A stretch of DNA of 64,000 nt from Triops longicaudatus (Eukaryota; Arthropoda; Branchiopoda; Notostraca; Triopsidae), in NCBI GenBank assembly GCA_022885665.1, contig JAGQDJ010000194.1, positions 1 to 64,000 on the forward strand. The letters are read 5' to 3'. A program made the position numbers and the translations under genes. Shown here piece by piece: positions 1-10,893 of this stretch (its first letter is position 1; every line of letters starts with the position of its first letter). The notes under the pieces were generated by a model. That model made no database searches and was not told the origin of the DNA. It worked only from the letters and a program-made list of their open reading frames with translations.

Positions 1-94
1 TATAGACTACTAAAAATTGCTACGAAACATCTTTGAAATCATTGAATGCTAAAGAACACCATGTGATTGATGCGCATGGAAGAATAAGTATTAC

Positions 95-1588
95 CATCAA
101 TGAACACGTCGAATTTCCTCGTCTGACTCCGCTTGGCATATGGTGCCGTTACATTGCATTTGTAAACACCTTCCAGGACTATAGAAGCGAAATCTAAGTA
201 AAATCCTTTTCGTGGGTCATAATTCCATTGCTTATCTTCGGCTACTGCTTCCAGCGGAGGATAGATCTACGTGTGGTGAAAACTTGTTAGAAATCTAAAA
301 ATTGACTATCCACACTTTATAGCGAGGCGAACGTCCGCCATCGCAGTTAGAGTCAACAGAAATTCCAATAATTGAATTTAAAAATAACTGGACTGCCAAG
401 TCCAGTTAATCAATACATCACTTCCAGCCTGATAAATCATTTTGTAAAAATAAGAACGAATTTGACTAGCAAATCAATTTCCGTACATGTTCAAGACAAT
501 GTTAATCTGGGGTAACTTCGAACGCATGTTTTTAATAAAAAGAAAATAATTATTTTCAACCACTGACGTCAAACATACTGAAACCTTTACTCGCAGTTTA
601 AAATCTTTTCTGCAAAAAAATACGTTTTTGAGAAAGAATGTACCCCAATTTAATATATTTACCACAAAAAGCACCGCCTATATCAAGGTAGAGACTCTCC
701 ATAAAGTAAAAATACCTGTGTGTTTCCTAGAAGGAGAGTTACGTTAACACCAGGACTGGTTGGCCTGCAAGGCACGATCAGCTGCGAGCCTTGTTCGACA
801 TATAGAAGGCTCGACTGCCAAGGTATGCCTACTACAAGCAGCTCGGTACTCGCTAAAAGGAAAATGTAAAACCGTCACGCAAAAAATATTTCAACGTATT
901 TTCAAAAAAAATTCCATCTCCCATCGGAGTAGCTCACTGCAATTCTTCGCGGTACGATTCAAGCTCCATTTTATTTCATTTTTAAAGGCATGTTGTATCT
1001 TATTATAATGTGTATTGTTGTACTTTATTTTGTTATTATTCAAAAGATTTTGTTGCGGTACTCACAATTTACGTAAACGTACACCTTGGCCACGCTTTGG
1101 ATGTCGTCGTAATCTATAGTGTTGTATGTGCAATAAAAATAGCCAGTATCCAAGTAGGAAGCGCCTCGCAAATCCAGTAAAGCCTTAAAGGGATATTTAC
1201 CCTCTTTGCTAATAATGTATCTAACACTCCACAGACGAAAGGGATCGTCGGAAACATCCTACATTCATTCAGTGTTAGTTTTCAAGTACAGTTTACGAGT
1301 ACCGAAAGGCATACGCTAAACTTCTCAATCTTTTGCGTCCAGTTGACGAAATGCTCGCCTTCGCATTCCAACAAAATGCTTTCCCTACTTTGAACAACAA
1401 TTTCTTCCGCAGTTGGCTTGGTGATTCTGGGAGGGCTTGCAATAACCCGAAAATCCGCTAGTATAATGTTTCAAATAATTCTTGAAAACGTGAATAAAAT
1501 TCGGAAAAAATTGCAATGAAGTACCTATTAAGCAAAACGAGACGAAAACTCTTGAATAAGCCGAAACAGAAACTTTCACGAAACCCAT
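95..1588 (-). CDS. PDGF/VEGF receptor-like protein, N-terminal part (signal peptide, Ig1, Ig2), partial
   Basis: Predicted extracellular start of a PVR/VEGFR-family receptor tyrosine kinase; the family binds PDGF/VEGF-like ligands at the cell surface. Exons, in transcript order: 1588-1525, 1457-1315, 1258-1066, 831-716, 266-95; all junctions keep phase (1, 0, 1, 0, then phase 1 out). Exon 1 gives a signal peptide beginning MGFVKVSVSA. Exons 2-3 form Ig1, with Cys in LLECEG and Cys in DTGYFYCTY, ending AKVYVYV. Exons 4-5 form Ig2 with EQGSQLIVPCRPTSP and WNYDPRKGF, then GVYKCNVTAP. These strings closely resemble the Ig1-Ig2 boundary and the WD(S/P)RKGF motif of VEGFR domain 2, which decides the family. 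Transmembrane and kinase parts lie beyond the left edge, so kinase identity is inferred. The Met at 1588 fits a signal peptide but the start is not proven. No in-frame stops inside the model. Confidence 0.8.
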
Positions 1589-3502
1589 GCTAATAGCACC
1601 TTCAGATTAGTTCAAGTCATAACCTTGTCTAAGTTATCTCACTTTCCAACGTACTCTGTTGAAAAAGCAGGAAAAATTGCAAAGCGGACGCTGGTTAGCT
1701 AAGGAAGTTGCGATAAGAACAATCACAATCAATGTACGCACTTATCAAATATTGTGGCTTTCCTTCCTGTAACTTTGGATTCAAGTCAAAAGTTGGAAAC
1801 ATCACATTCAGCAGATTCACGTCAAATTTGTTCGTTCGAAGCAAAAACAAAAGGATAGATTGAAAACAGACACCTTCGTTATTACTAAATTGGTCCCTGC
1901 GTCTCTGTAACACATTTGACTAGAGAACTTGAGCGTGTTCTTTGTATCCTAATACAGAAAGCATTCATATTTCAAAACCATGCATATGTTTACTTCTAAT
2001 GCCTATTTTTGTCGAATTTTTATTGTCTGTTTGTAACGTTCAGAATTAACGTTAGATTTCCTGAATCCTGAAGATCTTGATAGCTGAGAAATATTTACAC
2101 TTTTACGTAGATAGGGAGACAGGGGCGCGTCGGGCAGTTTTTCACCTCAGAAGTTCTAGAGGGCTTAATTTTTAAGCTACGTAATGCTTACTTACGTAAT
2201 TTGTTAAGTTGGCTACTATACATTCTATGTGATTTCTTTATTGCTTGAAGATTAGGAATATATTTTATGACTTGTTTGACTAGAAAATGTTTCAAAGATT
2301 TTCACATCGCTCTCCCCCGTCTGCAATTGATCATAGTGCCGGATACGCAGCTCTGTTCTCATAAAACAATTTCAATTCTGCCAACCAGTACCACAAGAGG
2401 GTAGAAGTTGCAGTGAAATATCAATCTAGTTGGACTGCTTTATGAACATGTTGTTTACTTTCAAGTAACAACGCTTGAAGCAAGGTTACAACCAAGTTTC
2501 AAGGCTGCAAAATTTCTATTGACTAATCGACGGAAGCGAATTTAATCGTCAAGTTTAATCGTCATTCCGATAAATCCAAAATTTTCTTTAGTCTATTTTT
2601 ATTTTAGAGAGAATTCTTTTCGATAGGGAATTTTTAAGCGTTGAAGCAAGGAGTAAACCGCGACTGTTTTGCGTGTTTCTTTATTATTTGTTTGGTTTAG
2701 TTTCTTGAAGGCGAACCACGTCGAATTTTTTACCCATTTCCTCATAAGCGTTGTTTCTCACTTTGCTTGTTTATGTTTTTTTTTCACATATGTATTGTGG
2801 CGTTCCGTATCCGGCTTGAGCCTTGTTACTCCTCAGGCTCCTTGGCTGCTTTTCTCGAAGCGTCCTCTTTGGGGACTCGACGAGGTAATGTAAGGTGATT
2901 GCGGGGAGAGCGAAAAGTCAAGGCTAATGAAGGGAGATAAAAGACCAAGGAGAGAGGCAATTCCGGCAGTTAGTCGAGGAAAGACAAAGGAGTTAGTCAG
3001 TGAGAGTTAGCACGAGAAGAAGAGTGTTTTATGTGATTCGGAATTACAGATTCGGAATCCTCTCGTCGAGGCGGACAATTTGCATTCCTTAATTTCCAAA
3101 TTGCAGACGTATCGGTTAATTAGGTTACTTCCGAATTACCGATCATTGTATTTCCAGTAAAATTAATAAATACTGTAATAATCGTTTCAGTACAACAAAT
3201 AATTACACAAATAATAAGTTTATGATGCGACCTAAAAGTATTTTTGACAGTTCTGACGACCTCATAGCCGAAATCTTTTTATACATCTCGACTGGTCTGA
3301 AATAAATTATTTTCACGAAGAAAGAAGGTAAACAACTGTTGTTAGAAATCCTGTAATTCCATTGCTATCAGTACGATCCATACACAGCGCTGTTGATACA
3401 ACCACCAATCAAATCAATGAAGCCTATTACTTATTTCATAACAACAATCAACATATTAACTCATATTAAAAGCTTGTCGCTATCGATGTAACTGGATTTG
3501 TT
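1589..3502. other. Intergenic stretch, no gene seen
   Basis: AT-rich sequence between the receptor start and the 3' end of the small secreted gene. No exon with family resemblance was found on either strand. A run resembling an invertebrate CTCF word (CCACAAGAGGG) lies near 2389. An imperfect inverted repeat (atcggttaatt / aattaccgat) lies near 3112-3143. The receptor promoter is expected just right of 1588 but no TATA element was singled out. Confidence 0.5.
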
Positions 3503-4044
3503 TTAAAGCGGTTGAGTCACGCAACATACACACACGTTTCGTGAAACTGAACATCCGGCAGGACACTCGTTGGCACCAATGACTCGAGACGTGCATTTGG
3601 TGCAGAATCGGCCGCTCGCACTGACACGGAAGCCTTGAGGACACGCCCCATTTGCAGGAGTGGTGGAACTTTGCCTTCGGGGAGTAGTAAATATTTCTCT
3701 GCCGCCGTACCAAGGGCAGTCNCGGGGAGTAGTAAATATTTCTCTGCCGCCGTACCAAGGGCAGTCGCTGCGATCTTGGCAGTCAAACACTGGTATTTTG
3801 TCGAAAATTCCGGGCTGCCCCTTTTGTGCAGTATCTACCAAAAACTTTATTACTAATTAATTCTTTAGCGTGAATTTCAACCAAACGGGAAGCTCGGCAG
3901 GCCAGCGCCTTTCGGCCCGGGCGGGCCAGGCGGCCCTTGAGGGAATCGGCGAATACGAGAATTTTTCAACTCCATTTCCGCTGCTACGCAACTGAAGTAA
4001 AGCACCAAGGCAACAATGAATACTGCCGTATTCCTCAGTTTCAT
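3503..4044 (-). CDS. Small secreted collagen-like, cysteine-rich protein (unknown function)
   Basis: Two coding exons, 4044-3882 and 3834-3503, joined across a 47-bp intron (phase 1). A 5' UTR splice acceptor (ttttgcag) ends at 4085. The protein begins MKLRNTAVFIVALVLYFSC, a clear signal peptide, then carries a short collagen-like run QGPPGPPGPKGAG and a second KGQPG. The C-terminal half has ten cysteines, including CPQGF, CTKC, CPAGC and CVCC. After collapsing the assembly duplication at 3678-3766 it is 149 residues with an even number of cysteines, suggesting disulphides in a secreted fold. No family was recognised; an extracellular-matrix, cuticle or secreted-ligand role is guesswork. The long open frame at 4156-3857 is a different frame of exon 1 and not the product. 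The donor (G|gttgaa) is weak, so the junction is the least certain part. Confidence 0.6.
3678..3766. other. Assembly join: 44-bp perfect duplication around a single N
   Basis: Positions 3678-3721 and 3723-3766 are identical 44-mers separated only by the N at 3722. This is the signature of two contig ends that overlap but were not merged. Because 45 nt are added, the secreted-protein frame survives but gains 15 false residues including an unknown one. Confidence 0.85.
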
Positions 4045-4552
4045 GACGAATTTGTAATGGCCGCTTTTCAGTAAGCACTTGAACCTGCAAAAGACAATGT
4101 AATGAAAATGTTTGGCACACTGAGAAAATGCAGTACCTTTTATTACGCAGTTGCAAGAGTCAACTCAAGTTTGTAATACACAGACGTTTGAAGACGAGTT
4201 TGGCGTGTGCGTAGGAGTAGGAAATACCAGGAACCGGAAAACCGCGGTTTGCGTCCTTTGTTTTTTCTCTTTTATTGCCGTGGTTTCTTGTTTGAAACAC
4301 ATCGTCGAAGAGAACCCTTGTAACAAATGCGAAAAGGTAGGAAACGTGTCGTCGAAATTCCCCTTTTAATCCAAAAGCGAACTCAACGCTTAAAGTACGT
4401 AAGCGTTATGTATTTTTGAGTACTACAAACAATTCCGATTAGAACTACAGCATTAAGAGTTTTGTTACTTGTACGGAAGTTTCATTCATATAAACCGATC
4501 GCGTAATATGCGCTTATTCAATAGAAATTAGTCTTAACGGGGTTAGATGTGT

Positions 4553-4735
4553 TCAGAACTTCAATAAAATAATCCTTGTATAGGCAGAGAGCGCCCTACT
4601 CCCAGACCTATCGAACGTTTTTGAAGCACATTTCCAAAATTGGGTCACAGGTGGCGTGCGGTTAGCATAAGGCAGGTTTGTTTGGTTCGTTTTATCGAGA
4701 ACTACTGAACGTTTTGATTTTATTGAGAACTACTG
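4553..4735. mobile_element. Diverged MITE related to the element at 8515-8700
   Basis: The left end (cagaacttcaataaaat) and the right end (ttttatcgagaactactg, ending near 4707) are imperfect inverted copies that resemble the ends of the MITE in the receptor intron. Interior words such as gttagcataaggcagg match that element's gatagcataggg. The right end is present twice (about 4690-4707 and 4718-4735). A degraded copy is likely; boundaries are approximate. Confidence 0.5.
4719..4724 (-). terminator. Candidate polyadenylation signal AATAAA for the carotenoid oxygenase
   Basis: Canonical AATAAA on the minus strand, about 56 nt past the oxygenase stop codon at 4780-4782. It lies inside the MITE-like right end (tcaataaaat when read on the minus strand), so the signal may be transposon-donated. 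Location fits; use is inferred. Confidence 0.45.
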
Positions 4736-4779
4736 TTTTGATTTTAACAGGCACTTCGGTTTTAGAACTAAGAAGTATT

Positions 4780-7700
4780 TTAATACGCATGAAGCGTTTC
4801 CCCCTTGCCAGCAAATAAACCATGGAATGTGTGAGGAATAACTCTCTCCGTTTTGAACTCCACTATGGCTAACTCTTCGAAATTCGCCGCGTCCAACACA
4901 AGCAAATTAACTTTGCACTGGTTTTCATCTTCCATGACAGCAGCCAATATAACTCCGTCGTCTTCAGACTGGCTTCCAGGCCTTGCTACGAACACTGGTT
5001 CCGAAACGCTGCATCCAGCTTTTTCCCAAATTAAAGTTTCCTTGGTTTGCAAGTCAAGTTTCACCAGCTGTAAACAAATAAAATAAAAATAAATACTCCT
5101 TGACTTCCAATACAAACTGTAATAAAAACGAATAATTAAATCGTTATAAAAGAATCTTACGACTGGTCTTTCAGGTCAGTTACTCACAACAATGAAAAGA
5201 CTCCCAGAATCTTGACGTCACATTTAGTTCTCTGTTGCTGCTACTAGAAGCGTTACTAGAAACCAAACCGAGTCTGTAGACCTGTACTTCCTTCTTTTTG
5301 TGATCACAACCGTCACTTCTTTATTCGGCATTTTTTCCCGACTGACGCGTGTTAATAACGTTGTGACATTTTAACATTAATGGCAAAAATCAAGCAAATA
5401 AATTCGCACGGCTCCAGATAACGAATACATGTCTCCTAACGCCCTCTTGTGGTGTAACCTGGAACCCTACTAGGAATAAGCCCTGTTTGTAGAAACACAG
5501 GTACTCTGACGCTATCAAAACACTTAGTGTTGCTTAATCACGCGCCAAAAAGCGTTAAATTGTACACTAAACGTTGAGTTGGTGAAATATGTTTAAAAAG
5601 CTTTACCCGGCAAGGTTCGGCCACTTTTTCCTCGGTTCCAATTCCGTAACAATAACGGTACTGCTCTCCATTCAGCTTGTAATTTATCCGCGGCAACTCC
5701 ATTGATTGATCCGACAAGGTTTCATGCTCGCAAAAGACAACGTCGTTCCGCTTGGAAGCTTTACATTGCGTTCCTTTTAGCGTTATTAAGTTGGCGTCCT
5801 TTGGCGCGTCCTACACAAATCGTGGTACATTAAATACCTTATGTAAGCTTAGAATAATTGTAATAGATAATCCTTAATTTAATTAAAGGATTTTAACAAT
5901 TAATAGCTGGTGCCATTTTGGCAAAGTCTGACGGGTCAAAAAAAAAAAAAAATTAAATAAAGTTTTGCACCGTTCGCCTTAACAATAGTTTTAAATGTCG
6001 CATATTTCGGAACTAGGTTGAAGATATTTTTTTTAATTACTTGAACGTTCAACGGTAGAACGATACGCGTAGGATACGCGTTTTCAAACTCGTTCGTCTT
6101 GTCACTCAACGCTTGGTTAGAAAAACCGTCCACCAATTTAAGCCCGTTCTTCACAGCGCAAACATCTGCCACTAGATGTCCGTCTTGCTCGTAACAGTTG
6201 ATGAAATGGAAGGCAAACATGGCCGGCGCTTCATACGCTACAGGAACGACTTTGCCCGTAAAACGCTCCACCAACACAATCTTCGTCTATAAATCCAAAA
6301 CTTTACATTAGTTCAAACTTTCTTCAAAATCTTTTGTCTAATGACGTTTGTTTGTTCCCGTTATTTGTTGTTTGTTTTTGTCTGTTTTGAGTCAAACTAT
6401 GCCATCTAACGGGCACATTATCGACAAAAATTGTTAGCGGGAAAACGTTTCATATGGGACCCAAAGATGGCGTCGGTCCATAAATAAACAAACAAAGCGA
6501 CAAATTTATGCTTACGTTTTCTTTGCCGTACCATTCCATGCATTCCTTGTAGCTCGAGCCTGTTAGTTTCATAGATGCCATTTTCAAGAGATTAAGGACC
6601 AGGGGCGTTTCCAAGAGGACGAAATAGTTTTCAGTAATGCCAAAACTATGCATATAACCAGGATGCGCTTTCCAGCGAGACGGAACTGAGGCTACGATAG
6701 AAGCTTGTTCAAACGGTTTCATGTCATCAGTTTCCTGGGCAACGACAGGGAACTTTATGATGTGGTAGCTTAAGCCACTCCCCCCGCGATAGGTATTGCC
6801 CAAGTTGTACACCGTTCCGTCCTTTTCCACGTGAGGGTGCGCTGTAGCGGCATTTACAGCTACGACCTTGCCAACTGCAACTTTCTGAAAAAACAAAAAA
6901 TAAAAAAAAAATGAGTTGAAGTGGTTTACAATAATGGAAGTTACTAAATGATACGGAAACCTTATCTTGGATGGTTTCCAAGGTATCGGGATCAACTCGA
7001 TGAATTGTACTAGCTTCTGTCATGGCGTACAGCGCGTCGTTGAAGAAAGCTACGTTGACAGCGCAGTTATCTGTCATTTCTCCAAGCTTCGGTGCCGAAA
7101 ATCTCGACATGAATCTGAAAAACAAAACAGTCGACATATAAAAAAGAAAAATAATGCAGCATAAATTAAACTGAATTGCAGAAATAAAAGGAAAACTACA
7201 AATAAAAAAGAATAAAAAAAAATTGAAGGCATTTTTAATAGCTGCAAAATTAATTAAATAATTTACCTTCCCAGCAAAGACTGGCACGGGTCGGGAAAAG
7301 CGACTGTGCCAAACTGTGACGTCATTAGCCGTTTCTTTTCCACGCTTTTCATATACGTATTGCTTTGCAGCAAACGGTTTTGATACGTTGCTTTGCCATC
7401 TGTGATTGCAAAACGGTGCAACACAGAAAAACCGTCGAACAAGTGATTGAATTTTACACCTTCTATTTCGTTTACTCCCGATCCATTTCGAATTAGCACG
7501 CCATTTACCCAGTCGGGAATTGCACCTTTATCATCAAAAGAAAATAAAAGATAAACCAAAGAGTAAAATAAAGAAAGTAAATTAAAAACAAAGGAAAAAT
7601 CGAAGTTCAGCTACGGTGCTAAAGTTTTTCATTGTGCACGCTTAGACATCGTTTTATCCAATCAGGCAGTCTCTCAATAGAGGGCTCAATGTTGACAATC

Positions 7701-10683
7701 TCTCAATGTCGACATCTAGTAGTTATAAATTCAAACTGATTCCTCTCATTAAGTGAAAGCTGTTAAACAGCGCAATTAGCTGTTAAAAAGCTGTTAAACT
7801 TGTTAACTAGCACTCTTTTAGATTGTTAGCAAAACGGATGTCTCTCTGCTAAATTAAAGCGATTTGCCAAAAGACCCATTAGAGCGATTATAGCTACATT
7901 TTTTATTAGCATTTCAGACTTCACTGTTAGAGTGTTTTCACTCGTTGCTGTGAAACACGACCAGTCAATCCAAGACTCTCACAAGTCCTAGTCGTAAGAA
8001 TCGTTCTCCTACTTAACAATGGAACTTAACACATTAGACCTTGCCGTAAAGAAAAACAGAGAAGCGTTCACGTATTACGGTGTTGCATATAGCTCTAACA
8101 AAGCTAAAACTGCGCGTAAAAGCTTTCTTGACGTCGTCGGTTGGTGGCTGACATTTTGTTTCGCTATTGGTCTACCTTTCGGGCCACGCCAACTCGGTTT
8201 CCTGGCTAAGCTATACGTTTTCATTGTTGCGTTTGTTAGTATAACCGTTGGAATAAACTGCGTGTTCGCTCTGACTTACAGAAACCTGCACGATCCAAAT
8301 ATTACAGGCACCGAAATACTCAGTGGGTTTCTCTCTACTTTTACTACCTTTCTGCAGACAACTGTGCTACACGTTCTGCTTTTATGGAACATTGGTGACA
8401 TTCGAACTGTAATACTAGAACTAAATCATGTTGTTATTATGGATCACAAACTTATAATACGCTTACGAGTTGCTATGTCGTTCTTCACTGTTGTTACAAT
8501 TGTGCAAGTAAGTACAGTACTTCTCAATAAAAACGACCCTAACAAACTCCCTTATACCTAACGTCACGGCAGTTGCGTGAGCGCACAAGCAGTCCAAGCT
8601 TCATCAAACGCTTTTGACCCGCAACCGACGCTTCACTTACAAGTAGCGTGTGGATAGCATAGGGTTGCTTTATTAGGGTCGTTTTTATTGAGAAGTACTG
8701 TACATTTTAGTATGGCACCTTAAATGCTAATATTCTAAGCTAATTTAAATGCTAAATTTCTAACGATTTGGGGCATTTCTAGCAAATCTGCTCAGTTGTG
8801 TTCACATTGCTAACACTAGGCAATGACATATTCGACATTTCTTCAGTCGCGCAAACGATTATATGGTCACTATGGAGTTGCTTATTCTTTTCTCCAACCA
8901 TCTTCGTCTTTACTGTGACTATATTGCTGCTAGCTCTGGGGTACCAGTTTCTGTTACTGCAGCAAGCAATAGATACAAGGTCTTTCGCTTCGTGGCGAGA
9001 TTTTTACCAACGCCATCTGCAACTGTGCGAAATGGCTGGAAAACTGCAGACCTGCTTTAGCTGGCCTTTGACTCTTTTTTTTGGATGTATGGTCGTATCT
9101 ACCTGCATGCTTTTGTTTCACATATGGAATAGTCTAATTAATCATGAGCAATACGGCGGATCCATTTTCACATTCTTGGGCTGTGTTCTGGGTTACTCCG
9201 CCATGTGTGTCTGCCTTTGCTCCGCTGGTGATTACCTGAGCGATCAGGTATAAACTAAAAAGCTTATATTTCAATTATAAAGACAAAATTCTGTAGGCTA
9301 AGTCGCTTGCGTTTCATCTGGCTAAATCAGACCTGGAAAATCTCCAAAGTCCGCATGGGAAAAACGTACGTTTTTGCATAAACAATACACGCTAAAGCAG
9401 TTTAGCCCTTTTTCAGGCTGTACGCGGAATTATGATGAATGTCCGGAATTTGGAAAATTTAACTACCTTTTCTCTATGCGGGTTCTGCCCCTTAGGCAAA
9501 TCTCTACTCCTAGCGGTAGGCACACCATAAGGTTTACTCCAAACAGTGTTTCTCCTGGATATCCGCCAGGTGTGCCACTGAGGAAGATGAAGGAGAAAGG
9601 CTTCAAGAAACCCCGCCCACGATGGTCACTCATGTTTATGATTACTAGCACTAAGATACTAGTGGCGTTTAAACGTTCATACGCCACTTATATCCAATAA
9701 AACATTACAGTCTTTATGAAATTACGCCCCTAATGGCTAGGAAGTGAGAAAATCCGCCGTTAGACGCTAATGCACTGGAAGGCTCCGCTGGGATTCCCAT
9801 GCTTTTTCATTGTTGGTCCAAGTGAAAGGCTTGCAGTTGTTAGCGTCTAATGGCGGATTTGTAGTTTCTGTGGCTTCTATAGACGATACTAATGAATTTG
9901 GTAAAGACTCTATAAAGCACGTCACTTATACCTTAGTGACAGCGATAAACACACACAGGAGACAATACACAGGAGATAATAAACATAAACATCGTGGGCG
10001 GGGTTTCTTTGGACCTTTTCGTCAGTGGCGCTCTTGGCGGATAAGCAAGAGAAACACATGTTTGAATGAAGTCTCTGCCAACAAAACTAAAACTTGTTTA
10101 AATAAAAATGATTTAACCACAAATCTTAGATTCTGACAACTTATATAACGTACGTGGTTTTACTCTGCCAAACGTCACAGTCGGAAAGCACTTCAACTCG
10201 AAACTGCACAAAGGAATAAAGTAAATGAGACAAAAAAATCTGTTGACAAAGTTCTCTACAAGTAAAACTGAGGCAATTACAGTGTGTAGAACTATTAAGT
10301 GTTTATTAGTGTTGCTCAGCGTTCTGGACATCTAAAAGACGCAGTTAGAAATGTATCCGCCATCTTTCGTACTCCGAAACTTGTGTAACGTGCCTTCATT
10401 TGCCTATCTGTTTTAAATTCTCCTTTTCCTGTACGTGTTCCACACCCCAATACAACTCGGCATTTCACTGATTACTTGACATGACTCACACAAGTGCTGA
10501 ACACGTGCAAACGTAATCAACAATTTTAGTTAGAGCGTCACCTGTGAGGAGTCCCTGAAATATGGAATCTCTCTTGTTTACTGGTCAATCTTACTTCGTC
10601 GCTTACTTACCTTTCACAACGCCTTCGACGGCCTTCACAGTCTCATTATCTAAGCTGCGTATCCAGGAAGTTGGTCTCGCCAT
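4780..10683 (-). CDS. Carotenoid cleavage oxygenase (BCO/NinaB/RPE65 family), complete, 530 aa
   Basis: Non-haem iron enzyme family that splits carotenoids; arthropod NinaB-type members make retinal for visual pigment. Seven exons: 10683-10611, 7525-7267, 7114-6961, 6884-6516, 6286-6041, 5810-5607, 5067-4780, summing to 1593 nt with every junction in phase. The four iron-ligand histidines are visible: H178 in NAATAHPHV, H241 in GYMHSFGITENY, H312 in MFAFHFINCYE, H517 in HTFHGLFAGKG. Other family marks are DWVNGVLIRNGSG, NHLFDGFSVLHRF, HVEKDGTVYNLGN, MELPRINYKLNG and EPVFVARPG. Length matches the family (about 520-550). Exon 1 (MARPTSWIRSLDNETVKAVE) lies 3.1 kb upstream and was chosen because its G|gtaagt donor completes the glycine before AIPDWVNG. 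That first intron encloses the plus-strand gustatory receptor. No transmembrane or signal segment, so cytosolic or membrane-associated. Whether it cleaves symmetrically (15,15') and also isomerises cannot be read from sequence. Confidence 0.92.
8019..10219 (+). CDS. Gustatory receptor (insect-type 7TM chemoreceptor), complete, 403 aa
   Basis: Predicted ligand-gated chemoreceptor of the arthropod Gr family (inverted seven-pass membrane protein in sensory neurons). Exons: 8019-8507, 8783-9247, 9297-9365, 9417-9515, 10130-10219; all introns are phase 0, typical of Gr 3' introns, and total 404 codons. About seven hydrophobic segments are seen, for example FVSITVGINCVFAL, PTIFVFTVTILLLALGY, LTLFFGCMVVSTCMLLF and FTFLGCVLGYSAMCV. 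The C-terminus has LTTFSLCGFCPLGKSLLLA followed by the hallmark TYVVLLCQ (T381-Q388; TYx5Q). The last exon is beyond a 614-bp intron filled by a MITE, so it is easily missed. The whole gene lies inside intron 1 of the carotenoid oxygenase on the opposite strand. Intron 1 holds a TA-flanked MITE. The ligand is unknown; sequence does not place it in the sugar, CO2 or fructose classes. Confidence 0.88.
8515..8700. mobile_element. TA-flanked MITE with perfect terminal inverted repeats
   Basis: Lies in gustatory-receptor intron 1. The first 28 bases (starting CAGTACTTCTCAATAAAAAC) are repeated exactly inverted at 8673-8700, and TA flanks both ends, as expected for Tc1/mariner-type insertion. No coding capacity in 186 bp. 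Because the flanking GTAC also matches, the perfect inverted match is 31 bp (8512-8542 and 8673-8703). Perfect ends suggest a recent insertion. Confidence 0.85.
9708..9910. mobile_element. MITE family 2, copy A (in last receptor intron)
   Basis: Outer inverted ends CAGTCTTTATGAAATT and, at the right, AATTTGGTAAAGACTC, with TA on both sides. An inner inverted pair, aaatccgccgttagacgcta near 9754 and its partner ttagcgtctaatggcggatt near 9840, gives nested hairpins. Shares long stretches with copies at 38401-38690, 57441-57650 and 57661-57758. No open reading frame of note. Confidence 0.8.
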
Positions 10684-10893
10684 AGCTGAGCTCCTACTGC
10701 TGTTCTAGTGAACGAAAACAACATTATCAATGACGTGGACTGCAGGTCAATGCTCGCTACACCCAATACCATTCGCGTATATCACGGGCTTCACGCCAAC
10801 TTTTCCGCTGATCCAGAACGAAAAATGTTTTTTAAGAATTTAAGATCATAAATCGTCTCGAGTTTCAATGGAATCTGTATTAAGGCTTCGTTT

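Noticed and set aside
3857..4156. 99-codon minus frame starting MQLRNKRYCIF
   Set aside because: A different frame of the same exon gives a signal peptide and collagen-like repeat that splice in phase to the Cys-rich exon.
9374..10136. Plus-strand open frames 9374-9700 and 9810-10136
   Set aside because: The first is a wrong frame of receptor exon 4 plus intron; the second is mostly MITE family 2 sequence. The receptor end is the small exon 10130-10219.
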